Both the position numbers and the translations under genes were made by a program. Shown piece after piece: positions 8,522 to 17,561 of a stretch of DNA of 64,000 bases. The notes below the pieces were generated by a model. That model was given only the letters and a program-made list of their open reading frames with translations, did no database searches and was not told the origin of the DNA. Source of the stretch: Falsiroseomonas sp050563535 (GTDB lineage Bacteria; Pseudomonadota; Alphaproteobacteria; Acetobacterales; Acetobacteraceae); NCBI RefSeq assembly GCF_050563535.1, contig NZ_JBNXUO010000011.1, positions 62,001-126,000 of the forward strand, read 5' to 3'. Each line of letters opens with the position of its first letter. The stretch's first letter is position 1.

Positions 8522-10518
8522 TCGCCGAACTCGGCCATTTCGCCCTTGCCCTCGCGCTCATCCTCGCCTTCGGGCAGTCGGTGCTGACCCTGATCGGGGC
8601 GGAGGGGCGGGATGCGCGGCTGATGGCGGCGGGCGCGCCGCTCGCGGTCGGGCAGTGCATCGCCATCGCGGCCGCTTTCGGCTGCCTCATGTGGTCCTAC
8701 GCGGTGAACGACACGACGGTGCTGAACGTCGTGCAGAACAGCCATTCGGCCAAGCCGATGCTGTTCAAGATCACCGGGACCTGGGGCAACCACGAAGGCT
8801 CGCTGATCCTCTGGGTGATGATCCTCGCGCTCTGCGGCGCGGCGGTGGCGGGGTTCGGGCGGGAACTGCCCACCTCGCTCCGCGCCCGCGTGCTCGGCGT
8901 GCTCGGCCTCGTCTCGGTGGGGTTCCTGCTGTTCATCCTGAAGACCTCGAACCCGTTCGAGCGGATGTGGCCGCCGCCGCCGGACGGGCAGGGGCTGAAC
9001 CCGGTGCTGCAGGACATCGGGCTCGCGATGCACCCGCCGCTGCTCTATCTCGGCTATGTCGGCTATGCGGTCACCTTCGCCTTCGCCATCGCAGCCCTGA
9101 TCGAGGGACGGGTGGATGCCGCCTGGGGACGCTGGGTGCGGCCGTGGTCGCTGGCGGCGTGGTCCTTCCTGACGCTCGGCATCGCACTCGGGTCTTGGTG
9201 GGCCTATTACGAACTCGGCTGGGGCGGCTACTGGTTCTGGGACCCGGTCGAGAACGCGTCGCTGCTGCCCTGGCTGATCGGCACCGCGCTGCTGCATTCG
9301 GCGATCGTGGTGGAGAAGCGCGAAGCCCTGAAGACCTGGACCGTGCTGCTGGCGATCATCGCCTTCGGCATGTCGCTGCTGGGCACCTTCCTGGTGCGGT
9401 CGGGCGTGCTGAACTCCGTCCATTCCTTCGCCAACGACCCGGAACGCGGGATGTTCATCCTGGCGCTGCTGCTGTTCTACATGGGCGGCGCCTTCCTGCT
9501 GTTCGCGATCCGCGCGCATGTGATGGTCCCGACCGGCATTTTCGCCCCCGTCTCGCGCGAAGGGGCGATCGTGCTTAACAACCTGCTGGTCTGCTCGATC
9601 AGCGCGGTGGTCTTCGTGGGCACGCTGTGGCCGATGTTCGCCGATGCGCTGTTCGGCGCGAAGGTGTCGGTGGGCCCGCCCTTCTTCAACATGGCGTCCT
9701 TCCCGCTGGTCGTGCCGCTGCTGCTGGCCATGGCGGCGGGGCCGCTGATGCCGTGGAAGCGCGCGCAACTCTGGCCGGTGGTGCAGCGGCTGTGGTGGTG
9801 CGCCGTCGTCGCGCTGCTGGGCTTCTTCCTGGCGCTGTTGCTGACCGGGGAACGGGTGCTGCCTGCCGTCGGCTTCGCCTTCGCGATCTGGGTGGTGGGT
9901 GCGGCGGTGGCCGACATCGCCGACCGCACGGCGCTGTTCCGGCGCGCCCGCGGCGCCGGCTTCCGCGCGGGCCTTGCCAATTCCTGGGCGCGCGCGCGCG
10001 GCCTGCCGCGCGCCGCCTGGGGCGCGGCCATCGCCCATGCCGGCATCGGCATCGTGGCCGCGGGCATCGCGGGCATGGGCCTCGCGCAGGAGAAGCTGGT
10101 GGCGATGGCGCCGGGCGACACGACGCAGCTGGCCGGCTACACATGGCGGCTGGACGGCGTGCGCGACACGCCGGGCCCCAACTTCACCGCCCGCCGCGCC
10201 ACCATCACCGTGCTGCGCGGGGATGAGGTGCTGCACGTCATGCAGCCGTCCCGCCGGTGGTTCCCGATCGGCCGGCAGAACACCACCGAGGTCGCGATCC
10301 GCACCAACCTGGTCTACGACCTCTACGCCGTGATCGGCGAGGAGGACGCGGCCACCGGCAAGGCGGTGATCCGCATCCACTACAACCTGCTGGCGCCCTG
10401 GCTGTGGCTCGGCGCCGCGATCATGGCGCTGGGGGGCGCGCTATCGCTGGCGGACCGGCGCGTGCGCGTCTCCGCCCCCAGCCGGCGCGCCGTGCCGAAG
10501 GGGACGCAGCCGGCATGA
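8518..10518 (+). CDS. ccmF: heme lyase subunit CcmF
   Basis: 666-residue polytopic inner-membrane protein, the core of the system I heme lyase that joins heme to apocytochrome c. Contains the periplasmic WWD-type motif WGGYWFWDPVENAS and about 14-15 hydrophobic segments; the sequence GTWGNHEGSLILWV near the N-terminus is also characteristic. Length normal. Coupled at both ends: ATGA overlap with ccmE, and overlap with ccmG. Confidence 0.96.
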   Translation: MIAELGHFALALALILAFGQSVLTLIGAEGRDARLMAAGAPLAVGQCIAIAAAFGCLMWSYAVNDTTVLNVVQNSHSAKPMLFKITGTWGNHEGSLILWVMILALCGAAVAGFGRELPTSLRARVLGVLGLVSVGFLLFILKTSNPFERMWPPPPDGQGLNPVLQDIGLAMHPPLLYLGYVGYAVTFAFAIAALIEGRVDAAWGRWVRPWSLAAWSFLTLGIALGSWWAYYELGWGGYWFWDPVENASLLPWLIGTALLHSAIVVEKREALKTWTVLLAIIAFGMSLLGTFLVRSGVLNSVHSFANDPERGMFILALLLFYMGGAFLLFAIRAHVMVPTGIFAPVSREGAIVLNNLLVCSISAVVFVGTLWPMFADALFGAKVSVGPPFFNMASFPLVVPLLLAMAAGPLMPWKRAQLWPVVQRLWWCAVVALLGFFLALLLTGERVLPAVGFAFAIWVVGAAVADIADRTALFRRARGAGFRAGLANSWARARGLPRAAWGAAIAHAGIGIVAAGIAGMGLAQEKLVAMAPGDTTQLAGYTWRLDGVRDTPGPNFTARRATITVLRGDEVLHVMQPSRRWFPIGRQNTTEVAIRTNLVYDLYAVIGEEDAATGKAVIRIHYNLLAPWLWLGAAIMALGGALSLADRRVRVSAPSRRAVPKGTQPA

Positions 10519-11078
10519 GCCCGCTGGTCCGCCGCACGCTGCTGTTCACGCCCTTCGCCCTGGCCGCGGCGGGTGGCGCGGCCTTCTATGGCATGCTGCA
10601 GGGGATGCGGACGGGCGAGTACAACCCGCGCGGCGTGCCCTCCGCCCTGATCGGCCAGGCCGCGCCGGACTTCGCCCTGCCGGAGCTGGAGGAGGCGGGC
10701 GTGCCGGCCCTGTCCTCCGCCGACCTGCGCGGCCTGCCCGGCCCTGTGCTGGTGAATTTCTGGGCCAGCTGGTGCGTGCCCTGCATCATCGAGCATCCGC
10801 AGCTGATGCGCCTGCACCGCGAAGGCGTGCCGGTCTTCGGCATCGCCTACAAGGACCGCCCCGCGGACAGCCTGCGGTTCCTGCGCCAGCACGGCAACCC
10901 GTTCCGCCGCCTGGCGAAGGACGAGCCGGGCCGCGTCGCGATCGACTGGGGGGTCTATGGCGTGCCGGAGACCTACCTGCTGGACCGCGGGGGCATCATC
11001 CGCTGGCGCTTCGCCGGCCCCATCACGCCCGAGGTCCTGGAGCAGGACATCCGCCCGCTGCTGAGGCGCCACGCGTGA
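10515..11078 (+). CDS. ccmG: thiol:disulfide interchange protein CcmG/DsbE
   Basis: 187-residue membrane-anchored thioredoxin-fold protein that reduces the CxxCH cysteines of apocytochromes c (or CcmH) in the periplasm. N-terminal anchor RRTLLFTPFALAAAGGAAFY; redox motif WASWCVPCIIEHP; family signature later as YGVPETYLLDRGG. Overlaps the ccmF stop by 4 bp and the ccmH start by 1 bp (TGATG). Confidence 0.95.
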   Translation: MSPLVRRTLLFTPFALAAAGGAAFYGMLQGMRTGEYNPRGVPSALIGQAAPDFALPELEEAGVPALSSADLRGLPGPVLVNFWASWCVPCIIEHPQLMRLHREGVPVFGIAYKDRPADSLRFLRQHGNPFRRLAKDEPGRVAIDWGVYGVPETYLLDRGGIIRWRFAGPITPEVLEQDIRPLLRRHA

Positions 11079-11560
11079 TGCGCCCCGCCTTCCTCCGCCT
11101 CCTGCTGCTGGCGCTGCTGCTGGCGCAGCCCGCGCTCGCCGTCTCCAACCCCGCCGACATGCTGCCCGACGCGGCGCAGGAGGAGCGCGCCCGCGCGCTG
11201 GGGCGGGAGATCCGCTGCATGGTCTGCCAGAACCAGTCGATCGAGGACAGCGAGGTCTCGCTTGCCCGCGACCTGCGGCTGATCGTGCGCGAACGCATCA
11301 CGGCCGGCGACAGCGACGGGCAGATCCGCGCCTTCCTGCATGCGCGCTACGGCGACTTCGTGCTGCTGAAGCCGCCCTTCGCCTGGTCCACCGCCGTGCT
11401 CTGGGCGACGCCCGTGGTGGCGCTGCTGGGCGGCCTGTTCTTCATCATGCTCGCCCGCCGCCGCAGCGCCGCCGCGCCCGCCATGCCCCCCCCGCTGACG
11501 GAGGAGGAGCGCCGGCGCCTGGACGCGATCGACGACACCAAGGACACCACCCGCGCGTGA
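11078..11560 (+). CDS. ccmH: cytochrome c maturation protein CcmH (CycL-type)
   Basis: 160-residue thiol-reductase subunit. Signal peptide (FLRLLLLALLLAQPALA), then the redox LRCxxC-type motif EIRCMVCQNQSIEDS, then one membrane helix (VLWATPVVALLGGLFFIMLA) and a short cytoplasmic tail. The protein passes electrons from CcmG to apocytochrome c. ATG at 11078 is used; a GTG three bases earlier is equally possible. Confidence 0.93.
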   Translation: MRPAFLRLLLLALLLAQPALAVSNPADMLPDAAQEERARALGREIRCMVCQNQSIEDSEVSLARDLRLIVRERITAGDSDGQIRAFLHARYGDFVLLKPPFAWSTAVLWATPVVALLGGLFFIMLARRRSAAAPAMPPPLTEEERRRLDAIDDTKDTTRA

Positions 11561-12351
11561 TCTGGCTTCTGCTCTGCGCCCTGGCGGTGCTCGCCCTCGC
11601 GCCGCTCGCGCTCGTCCTGTTGCGCCCGGCCCGGGCGCGCGGCCGAGCGGAGGCCGACCTCGCGCTCTACCGCGCCCAGCTTGCGGAACTGGATCGGGAG
11701 AGGGAGGCGGGGCGGATCGACCCCGTCGCCCATGCCGCCGCCACGCTCGAGGTGCAGCGCCGCATCCTCGCCGCCCCGCAGGATGCGACGCCTGCCGCCG
11801 GCGCGCGCAGCGGGGCGGTGCTGGCCGCGCTGCTGTTCCTGCTGCCGGCCGCAGCCTTCGGCCTCTACCTGCTGCGCGGCGTGCCGGACATGCCGAGTGC
11901 GCCCTACGACCAGCGCCGCCAGCAGGCCGAGGCGGAGGAACAGCTGCTGTCGGCGCTGCGCGCGCGCATCGCCGCGGTGGACCCGGCGAGCGAGCCGGCG
12001 CGGCAGGGCCAGCTCCTGCTCGGCAATGCCGAGCGCAACCGGGGCCGGCTGGACGCGGCGGCGGAGGCGTGGCGCGCCGCGCTGGCGGTGCGCTTCGACG
12101 CGCAGCTGGCCGGCAACCTCGCGGAGCTGGAGATCGAGCGCGGCGACGCGGCGGCGGCCGCCGCCCTGCTGGCGCGCGCCCTGGGGTCGGAGCCCGCCGA
12201 CCCGCGCCTGCGCTTCCTGAGCGGCCTGGCCGAGGCGCGGGCCGGGCGGGCGGGCAATGCCCGCAGCGTCTGGCAGGCCCTGCTGGCCGATGCGCCGCGC
12301 GACGCGCCCTGGCGCGCCGTGGTGGAGCGGCAGTTGCAGGCGCTGCCGTAG
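11557..12351 (+). CDS. ccmI: cytochrome c maturation protein CcmI (TPR)
   Basis: 264-residue apocytochrome c chaperone. Two membrane helices: residues 1-20 (WLLLCALAVLALAPLALVLL) and ~88-108 (AVLAALLFLLPAAAFGLYLL), separated by a cytoplasmic leucine-zipper-like loop (ADLALYRAQLAELDREREAG); the C-terminal half is an alanine-rich TPR array. Binds apocytochrome c C-termini and hands them to CcmF/H. Starts with GTG inside the ccmH stop (GTGA). Last gene of the operon; ccmA and ccmB are not in this window. Confidence 0.9.
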   Translation: MIWLLLCALAVLALAPLALVLLRPARARGRAEADLALYRAQLAELDREREAGRIDPVAHAAATLEVQRRILAAPQDATPAAGARSGAVLAALLFLLPAAAFGLYLLRGVPDMPSAPYDQRRQQAEAEEQLLSALRARIAAVDPASEPARQGQLLLGNAERNRGRLDAAAEAWRAALAVRFDAQLAGNLAELEIERGDAAAAAALLARALGSEPADPRLRFLSGLAEARAGRAGNARSVWQALLADAPRDAPWRAVVERQLQALP

Positions 12352-12360
12352 GCGCCGGGG

Positions 12361-12383
12361 GCACGGAGGCGAGGCCTCCGTGC
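12361..12383. terminator. bidirectional hairpin between ccmI and DUF3035 gene
   Basis: Perfect 10-bp stem (12361-12370 / 12374-12383) with GAG loop, placed exactly between the converging ends of ccmI and the DUF3035 gene. No U-tract on either side; most likely a shared transcription end structure. Confidence 0.55.
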
Positions 12384-12391
12384 GGCAGCCC

Positions 12392-12934
12392 TCAGTTGCC
12401 GAGCAGGCGTTGCAGCGCGTTGCGCTGCGTCGGCTGGACGATCGGTGTCTCGCCTTCCGTCGTCTCGCGGCCCAGCGCCGCATTCTCCCGCAGGCGCTGC
12501 GCCTCGCGCGTCGGGTCCACGGCGATGCCGGGCGGCGGGGCGGATTGCCAGAACATCAGCCGGTCCACCACCGAGGGGTCCGGCCGGTCGAGGCGGAGGC
12601 TCTCCTCATCGACCTGGCGGCGGATGTTGCCGCCGACCGGGCCGCCGGCCTGCGCGACCAGGGCGCGTTCCGCCCCGGACGGCGCGGCGGCGGTGGCGCC
12701 GCGGGCGCCGAGAAGGGGGCCCGCGCTCCGCGACTCCTGCGGGCGGGGGGCGCCGGGGGTGGGGGGCGGCAGGTCCCCCAGGCTCGGCGGGACCGAGAGG
12801 GGGGCGCGCGTCGTCACCTGGAACTCGTCCGGCGGGTCGCGCAGGAAGCCGAGGTTGCGGGCGGTGTCGCCGCCGCAGCCGGCCAGCGCCAGCATGAGCG
12901 GCAGGGCGAGGAGGGAGGGGCGGGACGGGGTCAT
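12392..12934 (-). CDS. DUF3035 lipoprotein
   Basis: 180-residue predicted lipoprotein with lipobox LALAGCGG (Cys ~20). The N-terminal mature part has the DUF3035 landmark NLGFLRDPPDEFQVTTRAPLSVPP, followed by Pro-rich and Ala-rich segments and a conserved VDRLMFWQ stretch. Function is unknown; in many alphaproteobacteria it follows lspA, as here (ATGA overlap with lspA), so an outer-membrane location is likely. Confidence 0.85.
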   Translation of the reverse strand: MTPSRPSLLALPLMLALAGCGGDTARNLGFLRDPPDEFQVTTRAPLSVPPSLGDLPPPTPGAPRPQESRSAGPLLGARGATAAAPSGAERALVAQAGGPVGGNIRRQVDEESLRLDRPDPSVVDRLMFWQSAPPPGIAVDPTREAQRLRENAALGRETTEGETPIVQPTQRNALQRLLGN

Positions 12935-13428
12935 GGCCTCTGATCCTTAGCCTTCGGGGATGGCCGCAACAAGGCATCCGCGACCAGGGTGAGCACGCCC
13001 ACGACGATCGCGGCATCCGCCACGTTGAAGACGTACCAATGCCAGCCGAAGGCATGGGCGTCGAGGAAATCCGCGACCGCCCCGAAGCGCACCCGGTCGA
13101 TCACGTTGCCGACCGCGCCGCCGACCACGGCGCCGAGGGCGAGCGCGGTCGTCCGGTTCTCCGCCCGCGCCAGCCAGCGCAGCAGCACGCCCGCGATGGC
13201 CAGCGCCACCGCGCCGAGCGCCGCCTGCGACCAAGGGCTGTCGCCCGCCAGCAGCCCGAAGGTGACGCCGCGGTTCCAGACCATCGTCAGGTCGAAGCCG
13301 AAGGGGCCGAGCGCCAGCAGCGGGATGTGCCGCACCTCCGCGAGCCGCAGCACGTCGAGCATGAACCACTTCGTCGCCTGGTCGGCGACGAGGATGGCGG
13401 CGGCGAGCGTGAGCCCGATGCGGAGCAT
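12931..13428 (-). CDS. lspA: lipoprotein signal peptidase (signal peptidase II)
   Basis: 165-residue inner-membrane aspartyl protease that cleaves prolipoprotein signal peptides. Four hydrophobic segments; the catalytic aspartates are D120 (DRVRFGAVADFLD) and D138 (YVFNVADAAI). Family motif VWNRGVTFGLL is also present. Overlaps the ileS stop by one base (TGATG) and the downstream lipoprotein gene by ATGA, giving an ileS-lspA-DUF3035 operon. Confidence 0.97.
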   Translation of the reverse strand: MLRIGLTLAAAILVADQATKWFMLDVLRLAEVRHIPLLALGPFGFDLTMVWNRGVTFGLLAGDSPWSQAALGAVALAIAGVLLRWLARAENRTTALALGAVVGGAVGNVIDRVRFGAVADFLDAHAFGWHWYVFNVADAAIVVGVLTLVADALLRPSPKAKDQRP

Positions 13429-16280
13429 CAGCCGCGCCGGCCTTCCACCACCGCCTCGCAGCGGCGGCAGAGCGTCGGGTGGGCGTGGGACTGCCCGACC
13501 TCGGGCAGGATGCGCCAGCAGCGGTCGCACTTCGTGCCGGGGGCGGGGGCGAAGGTCACGCGCCGCGCCTCGGCCGGCACCACCTCGGCGGCAGAGGTGA
13601 TGGCGATCTCGGCCCAGCCCTCGGCGCCCAGCAGCGCCGCTTCCTCGGCCGGCAGTTCCAGCCTTGGCGCGGCCTGCAGCGAGGCGCCGATGGTCCGGGC
13701 GGCGCGCGCGGCCTCCAGCGTCGCGGTGACGTCGCCGCGGATCTCGCGCAGCTTCCGCCACTTGGCCGCCAGCGCCTCGTCCCGCCACTCGGGCGGGATC
13801 TCCGGCCAGTCGCGCAGGTGGATGCTGTCCGCCTCGTCCGGGAAGCGGGCCAGCCAGGCCTCCTCCGCCGTGAAGATCAGCACCGGCGCCAGCCAGGCGG
13901 TCAGGCAGCGGTGCAGCCGGTCGATCACCGTGCGCGCGGCGCGGCGGCGCGGGCTGTCCGGCGCGTCGCAGTAGAGGCTGTCCTTGCGGATGTCGAAGTA
14001 GAAGGCCGACAGGTCGGCGGCGCAGAAGGCGTGGATCTCGGGGTAGACGCCGGTCCAGTCATGCGTCCGCACGGCGTCCCGCAGCCTGGCATCCAGCTCC
14101 GCCAGCCGGTGCAGCACCCAGCGTTCCAGCTCCGGCAGCGCGTCATGCGCGACCGTCTCGGCCTCCGTGAAGCCGTCGAGGCTGCCGAGCAGCCAGCGCA
14201 GCGTGTTGCGGATGCGCCGGTACAGCTCCGCCTGCTGCTCCAGGATCTTCGGGCCGATGCGCTGGTCCTCGGTGACGTCGGTGTTCATCACCCAGAGCCG
14301 CAGGATGTCCGCGCCGGACTTGCCGACCACCTCCTGCGGCGCCACGACGTTGCCGAGCGACTTCGACATCTTCCGCCCCTGCTCGTCCAGCACGAAGCCA
14401 TGCGTCAGGATCGCCTTGAAGGGCGCGACGCCGCGCGTGCCGACCGATTCCAGCAGCGAGGAATGGAACCAGCCGCGATGCTGGTCCGAGCCTTCGAGGT
14501 AGAGGTCGGCCGGGAAGGGCAGGCCGCGTTCGGGGGTCAGCACGAAGGCATGGGTCGAGCCCGATTCGAACCAGACATCGACGATGTCCATCACCTGGTC
14601 GTAGTCCTCCGCCCTGCGGTCGGGGCCGAGGAAGCGCTGCGCGGCGCCGGGCTTGTACCAGGCATCCGCCCCCTCGGCGCGGAAGGCCTCCACCACGCGG
14701 TCGACGATCGCCTGGTCGCGCAGCGGCTCGCCCGACTGCTTCGAGACGAAGACCGGGATCGGCACGCCCCAGGCGCGCTGGCGGCTGATGCACCAGTCGG
14801 GGCGGGCGGCGACCATGCTGCCGATGCGGTTGCGTCCCATGTCCGGGACGAAATGCGTCTTCGCGATGGCGTCGAGGGCCTTGGCGCGGATCGTGCGCGC
14901 ATCCTCCTCCCCGTCGCCGGAGGCGACCGGGATGTCGAGCCCGATGAACCACTGCGGCGTCGCGCGGAAGATCACCGGCTTCTTGGACCGCCAGCTATGC
15001 GGGTAGCTGTGCGTCAGCCGGGACTTCGCCACCAGCGTCCCGCAGGCTTCCGCCGCCGCGTAGACCGCGTCATGCGCCTTGAAGACGTGCAGCCCCGTGA
15101 AGCCCGGCGCGTGCTGCGTGAAGGTGCCGTCGTCGGCCACCGTCTCGGTCACCGGGATGCCGTGCGCGCGGCCGAGGTTGAAGTCGTCCTCGCCATGGCC
15201 GGGCGCGATGTGGACGAAGCCGGTGCCGGCCTCGGTGGTGACGAAGTCGCCGGCCAGCAGGGGGACGGGGAAGTCGTAGCCGCCCTTCGCCTCCGGCATG
15301 CCGCGCAGCGGATGCGCGGCGACGGCCCCGGCCAGCTCCGCGCCCTTCAGCACGCGCCTGACGGTGTGCGCGCCGAGCCCGGCATCCTTCTCGAACGCCG
15401 GCAGCAGCGGCAGGGCGACGAGCAGGAATTCCCCCACCTCCAGGTGGCTGCCCTCGGCCACGCCCTCCACATGCACCAGCGCGTAGTCGATCTCCTCGCC
15501 ATAGGCGACGGCACGGTTGCCGGGGATGGTCCAGGGCGTGGTGGTCCAGATCACCACCGACGCCCTGCGCAGGTCCTCCGCCCCCGCCCGGTCGAGGCGG
15601 AAGCGCGCCCAGAGCGTGGGGGAGACGTGGTCGTGGTACTCGATCTCGGCCTCGGCCAGCGCGGTCTTCTCGACCGGGCTCCACATCACCGGGCGCAGGC
15701 CGCGGTAGAGGCCGCCATTCATCAGGAAGCGCCCGATCTCCTCCGCGATCACCGCCTCCGAGGCGAAGTCCATCGTCGCGTAGCGCCCGCCCCAGTCGCC
15801 GAGCACGCCGAGGCGCTTGAACTCCTCCCGCTGCACGCCCAGCCAGTGTTCGGCGTAGCGGCGGCATTCGGCGCGGAAGTCGAGGATCGGGACCTCGTCC
15901 TTGTTCTTCTTCCTCGCCCGGTACTCCTCCTCGACCTTCCACTCGATCGGCAGGCCGTGGCAGTCCCAGCCCGGGACGTAGTCGGCGTCGTGGCCGGCCA
16001 TCTGGGCGGCGCGGTTGATGACGTCCTTCAGGATCTTGTTCAGCGCCGTGCCGATGTGCAGCGGGCCGTTGGCATAGGGCGGGCCGTCATGCAGGACGAA
16101 TTTCGGCCGGCCCCGCGACCTTTCGCGGAGCTTCGCCCAAAGCTCCATCCCCTCCCACCGGGCAAGCCATCCGGGCTCGCGCTTCGGCAGGTCGCCGCGC
16201 ATGGGGAAGTCGGTCTTCGGCAACAGGACGGTGCCGCGGTAGTCGCGGCCGGCCGGGGCGTTGGTCGTGGCGTCGTTCAT
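13428..16280 (-). CDS. ileS: isoleucyl-tRNA synthetase
   Basis: 950-residue class I synthetase charging tRNA-Ile. HIGH motif appears as PLHIGTALNK (~residue 73), KMSKS as GRKMSKSLGNVV, with the CP1 editing domain between them (TTTPWTIPGNRAVAY and GTGFVHIAPGHGEDD). The C-terminal zinc finger CDRCWRILPE...CRRCE marks the bacterial type. First gene of ileS-lspA-DUF3035. Length normal. Confidence 0.97.
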   Translation of the reverse strand: MNDATTNAPAGRDYRGTVLLPKTDFPMRGDLPKREPGWLARWEGMELWAKLRERSRGRPKFVLHDGPPYANGPLHIGTALNKILKDVINRAAQMAGHDADYVPGWDCHGLPIEWKVEEEYRARKKNKDEVPILDFRAECRRYAEHWLGVQREEFKRLGVLGDWGGRYATMDFASEAVIAEEIGRFLMNGGLYRGLRPVMWSPVEKTALAEAEIEYHDHVSPTLWARFRLDRAGAEDLRRASVVIWTTTPWTIPGNRAVAYGEEIDYALVHVEGVAEGSHLEVGEFLLVALPLLPAFEKDAGLGAHTVRRVLKGAELAGAVAAHPLRGMPEAKGGYDFPVPLLAGDFVTTEAGTGFVHIAPGHGEDDFNLGRAHGIPVTETVADDGTFTQHAPGFTGLHVFKAHDAVYAAAEACGTLVAKSRLTHSYPHSWRSKKPVIFRATPQWFIGLDIPVASGDGEEDARTIRAKALDAIAKTHFVPDMGRNRIGSMVAARPDWCISRQRAWGVPIPVFVSKQSGEPLRDQAIVDRVVEAFRAEGADAWYKPGAAQRFLGPDRRAEDYDQVMDIVDVWFESGSTHAFVLTPERGLPFPADLYLEGSDQHRGWFHSSLLESVGTRGVAPFKAILTHGFVLDEQGRKMSKSLGNVVAPQEVVGKSGADILRLWVMNTDVTEDQRIGPKILEQQAELYRRIRNTLRWLLGSLDGFTEAETVAHDALPELERWVLHRLAELDARLRDAVRTHDWTGVYPEIHAFCAADLSAFYFDIRKDSLYCDAPDSPRRRAARTVIDRLHRCLTAWLAPVLIFTAEEAWLARFPDEADSIHLRDWPEIPPEWRDEALAAKWRKLREIRGDVTATLEAARAARTIGASLQAAPRLELPAEEAALLGAEGWAEIAITSAAEVVPAEARRVTFAPAPGTKCDRCWRILPEVGQSHAHPTLCRRCEAVVEGRRG

Positions 16281-16512
16281 GGGTGCGGGTCTCGGGCGGC
16301 CGGCAGGGGGCCGCGGGGTCAGCGGGTGGCGCGCGTCGGTGTCCCGGCCTTCAGGCGAAGGCCGGGGGGGTAATTCGAACCGCGGCCCGATGACCGGAGC
16401 GCCCGGGGGCGCGAAGGTCGGAATCGGCCCGCAAGGCGAGACCGCGCAGCCGGAACATGGACCACATATGCGGAGGCGCGGGGGCGGGGGTCAAGCGCCG
16501 GGACGCGGCCCC
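16281..16512. other. 232-bp gap between azlD and ileS with a 10-bp hairpin
   Basis: No gene. A perfect stem lies at 16343-16352 / 16357-16366 around an AGGC loop (core CCGGCCTTC / GAAGGCCGG). It could end the azlCD transcript or fold in the ileS leader; no T-tract follows. I do not see a T-box or tRNA. Confidence 0.45.
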
Positions 16513-16818
16513 TCATCCCAGCGCCGCCTGCACGCCCCACACGGCCGCGACCCCCGCGCAGATGGCGATGCCGAGGTTGCGGGTGGCCAGCTGCACGCCC
16601 ACCACCACCGCCGCCCCCGCCCAGGCCGGGACCGAGCCCGCGACCAGCGGCGGCGTGACATAGGCCATGAACAGCGCGCCCGGCAGGTGGCGCAGCATCG
16701 CCTCCACGAAGGGCGGCGGGCGCACCGCGCGCAGCACGGCATAGCCGCCCGCCCGGCAGGCATAGGTCACGGCCGCCATCCCGAGGATCGCCAGCAGGAC
16801 ATCGGGGCGGAGCGTCAT
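16513..16818 (-). CDS. azlD: AzlD-type branched-chain amino acid exporter small subunit
   Basis: 101-residue membrane protein with about four hydrophobic helices and the AzlD pattern (VTYACRAGGYAVLR, LPGALFMAYVTPPLV, WAGAAVVVGVQLATRNL). Forms the two-component exporter with AzlC, exporting branched-chain amino acids or analogues. Starts inside the azlC stop codon (ATGA). Confidence 0.85.
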   Translation of the reverse strand: MTLRPDVLLAILGMAAVTYACRAGGYAVLRAVRPPPFVEAMLRHLPGALFMAYVTPPLVAGSVPAWAGAAVVVGVQLATRNLGIAICAGVAAVWGVQAALG

Positions 16819-17561
16819 CGCCGCGCCGCCCCGTCCGGCGCGCGGGGCGGCAGGGACCGCCCCCGCAGCTCGATCCAGGCGCCGAGCGCGGCGCCCGCGA
16901 AGCTGCCCATCAGCAGGGGCAGCGGCACCGGCAGGCCGCCGCGATGCGCCGCCAGCGCGACCAGCCCCGCCACGGCCCAGGGCGCCAGGTCCACCCGCGG
17001 CCCGCGCCACAGCCCCACCAGGATGGACAGGAAGGCGGCGACCGAGGCGAAGAACAGCGGATGCCCCGGCGGCACCCGCACCACGCTGCCGGCCAGGTGC
17101 CCGGCCGCGGTGAAGGCCACCCAGGATACCCAGAGCCCGCCGCCGACGCCCAGCAGGTAGCCGGCATCGCGCCCGCCCGCCCGCTGGTCCTGCACCGACA
17201 TGGCGAAGGAATGGTCGACCAGCGTCGCCAGCGTCCCCCACAGCCTGATCCCGCGCAGCCGGTCCAGCCAGGGTGCCAGCGCCGCGCCCTGCGGCGCCAT
17301 GCGGATGTTCACCACCGCCGCCGCGACGACCGCCGCCAGCACCGGCGCCGGGTCGGTCCAGAGTTCCAGCGCCAGCAGCTGCGCCGCGCCGGCATAGACG
17401 ACCGCGCTCATCAGCACCGTCTCGGCGAAGGACAGCCCCTTGGCGTCGGCCAGCACGCCGATCACCAGGCCGAAGGGCACCATGCCGATCCAGAGCGGCA
17501 GGCTCTCCACCGCGCCGCGCCGTACGCCCGCGGCGGTGAAGGTGACGCGCCCCGCCGCCAT
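16815..17561 (-). CDS. azlC: AzlC-type branched-chain amino acid exporter large subunit
   Basis: 248-residue polytopic protein of the AzlC/YgaZ family: RRGAVESLPLWIGMVPFGLVIG, MSAVVYAGAAQLLALELW, VNIRMAPQGAALAPWL and TLVDHSFAMSV are typical family stretches. Works with AzlD. The ATG at 17561 overlaps the recX stop (TGATG), so recX, azlC and azlD form one transcription unit despite unrelated roles. Confidence 0.9.
   Translation of the reverse strand: MAAGRVTFTAAGVRRGAVESLPLWIGMVPFGLVIGVLADAKGLSFAETVLMSAVVYAGAAQLLALELWTDPAPVLAAVVAAAVVNIRMAPQGAALAPWLDRLRGIRLWGTLATLVDHSFAMSVQDQRAGGRDAGYLLGVGGGLWVSWVAFTAAGHLAGSVVRVPPGHPLFFASVAAFLSILVGLWRGPRVDLAPWAVAGLVALAAHRGGLPVPLPLLMGSFAGAALGAWIELRGRSLPPRAPDGAARR

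Noticed and set aside
13479..16373. 964-residue open frame opposite ileS
   Set aside because: It is a mirror of a well-supported ileS gene; long antisense frames are expected at this GC content, and its sequence is Arg/Gly/Ala/His-rich without any domain.
16281..16512. T-box or tRNA before ileS
   Set aside because: No tRNA-like cloverleaf or T-box core seen; T-boxes are not expected in alphaproteobacteria.
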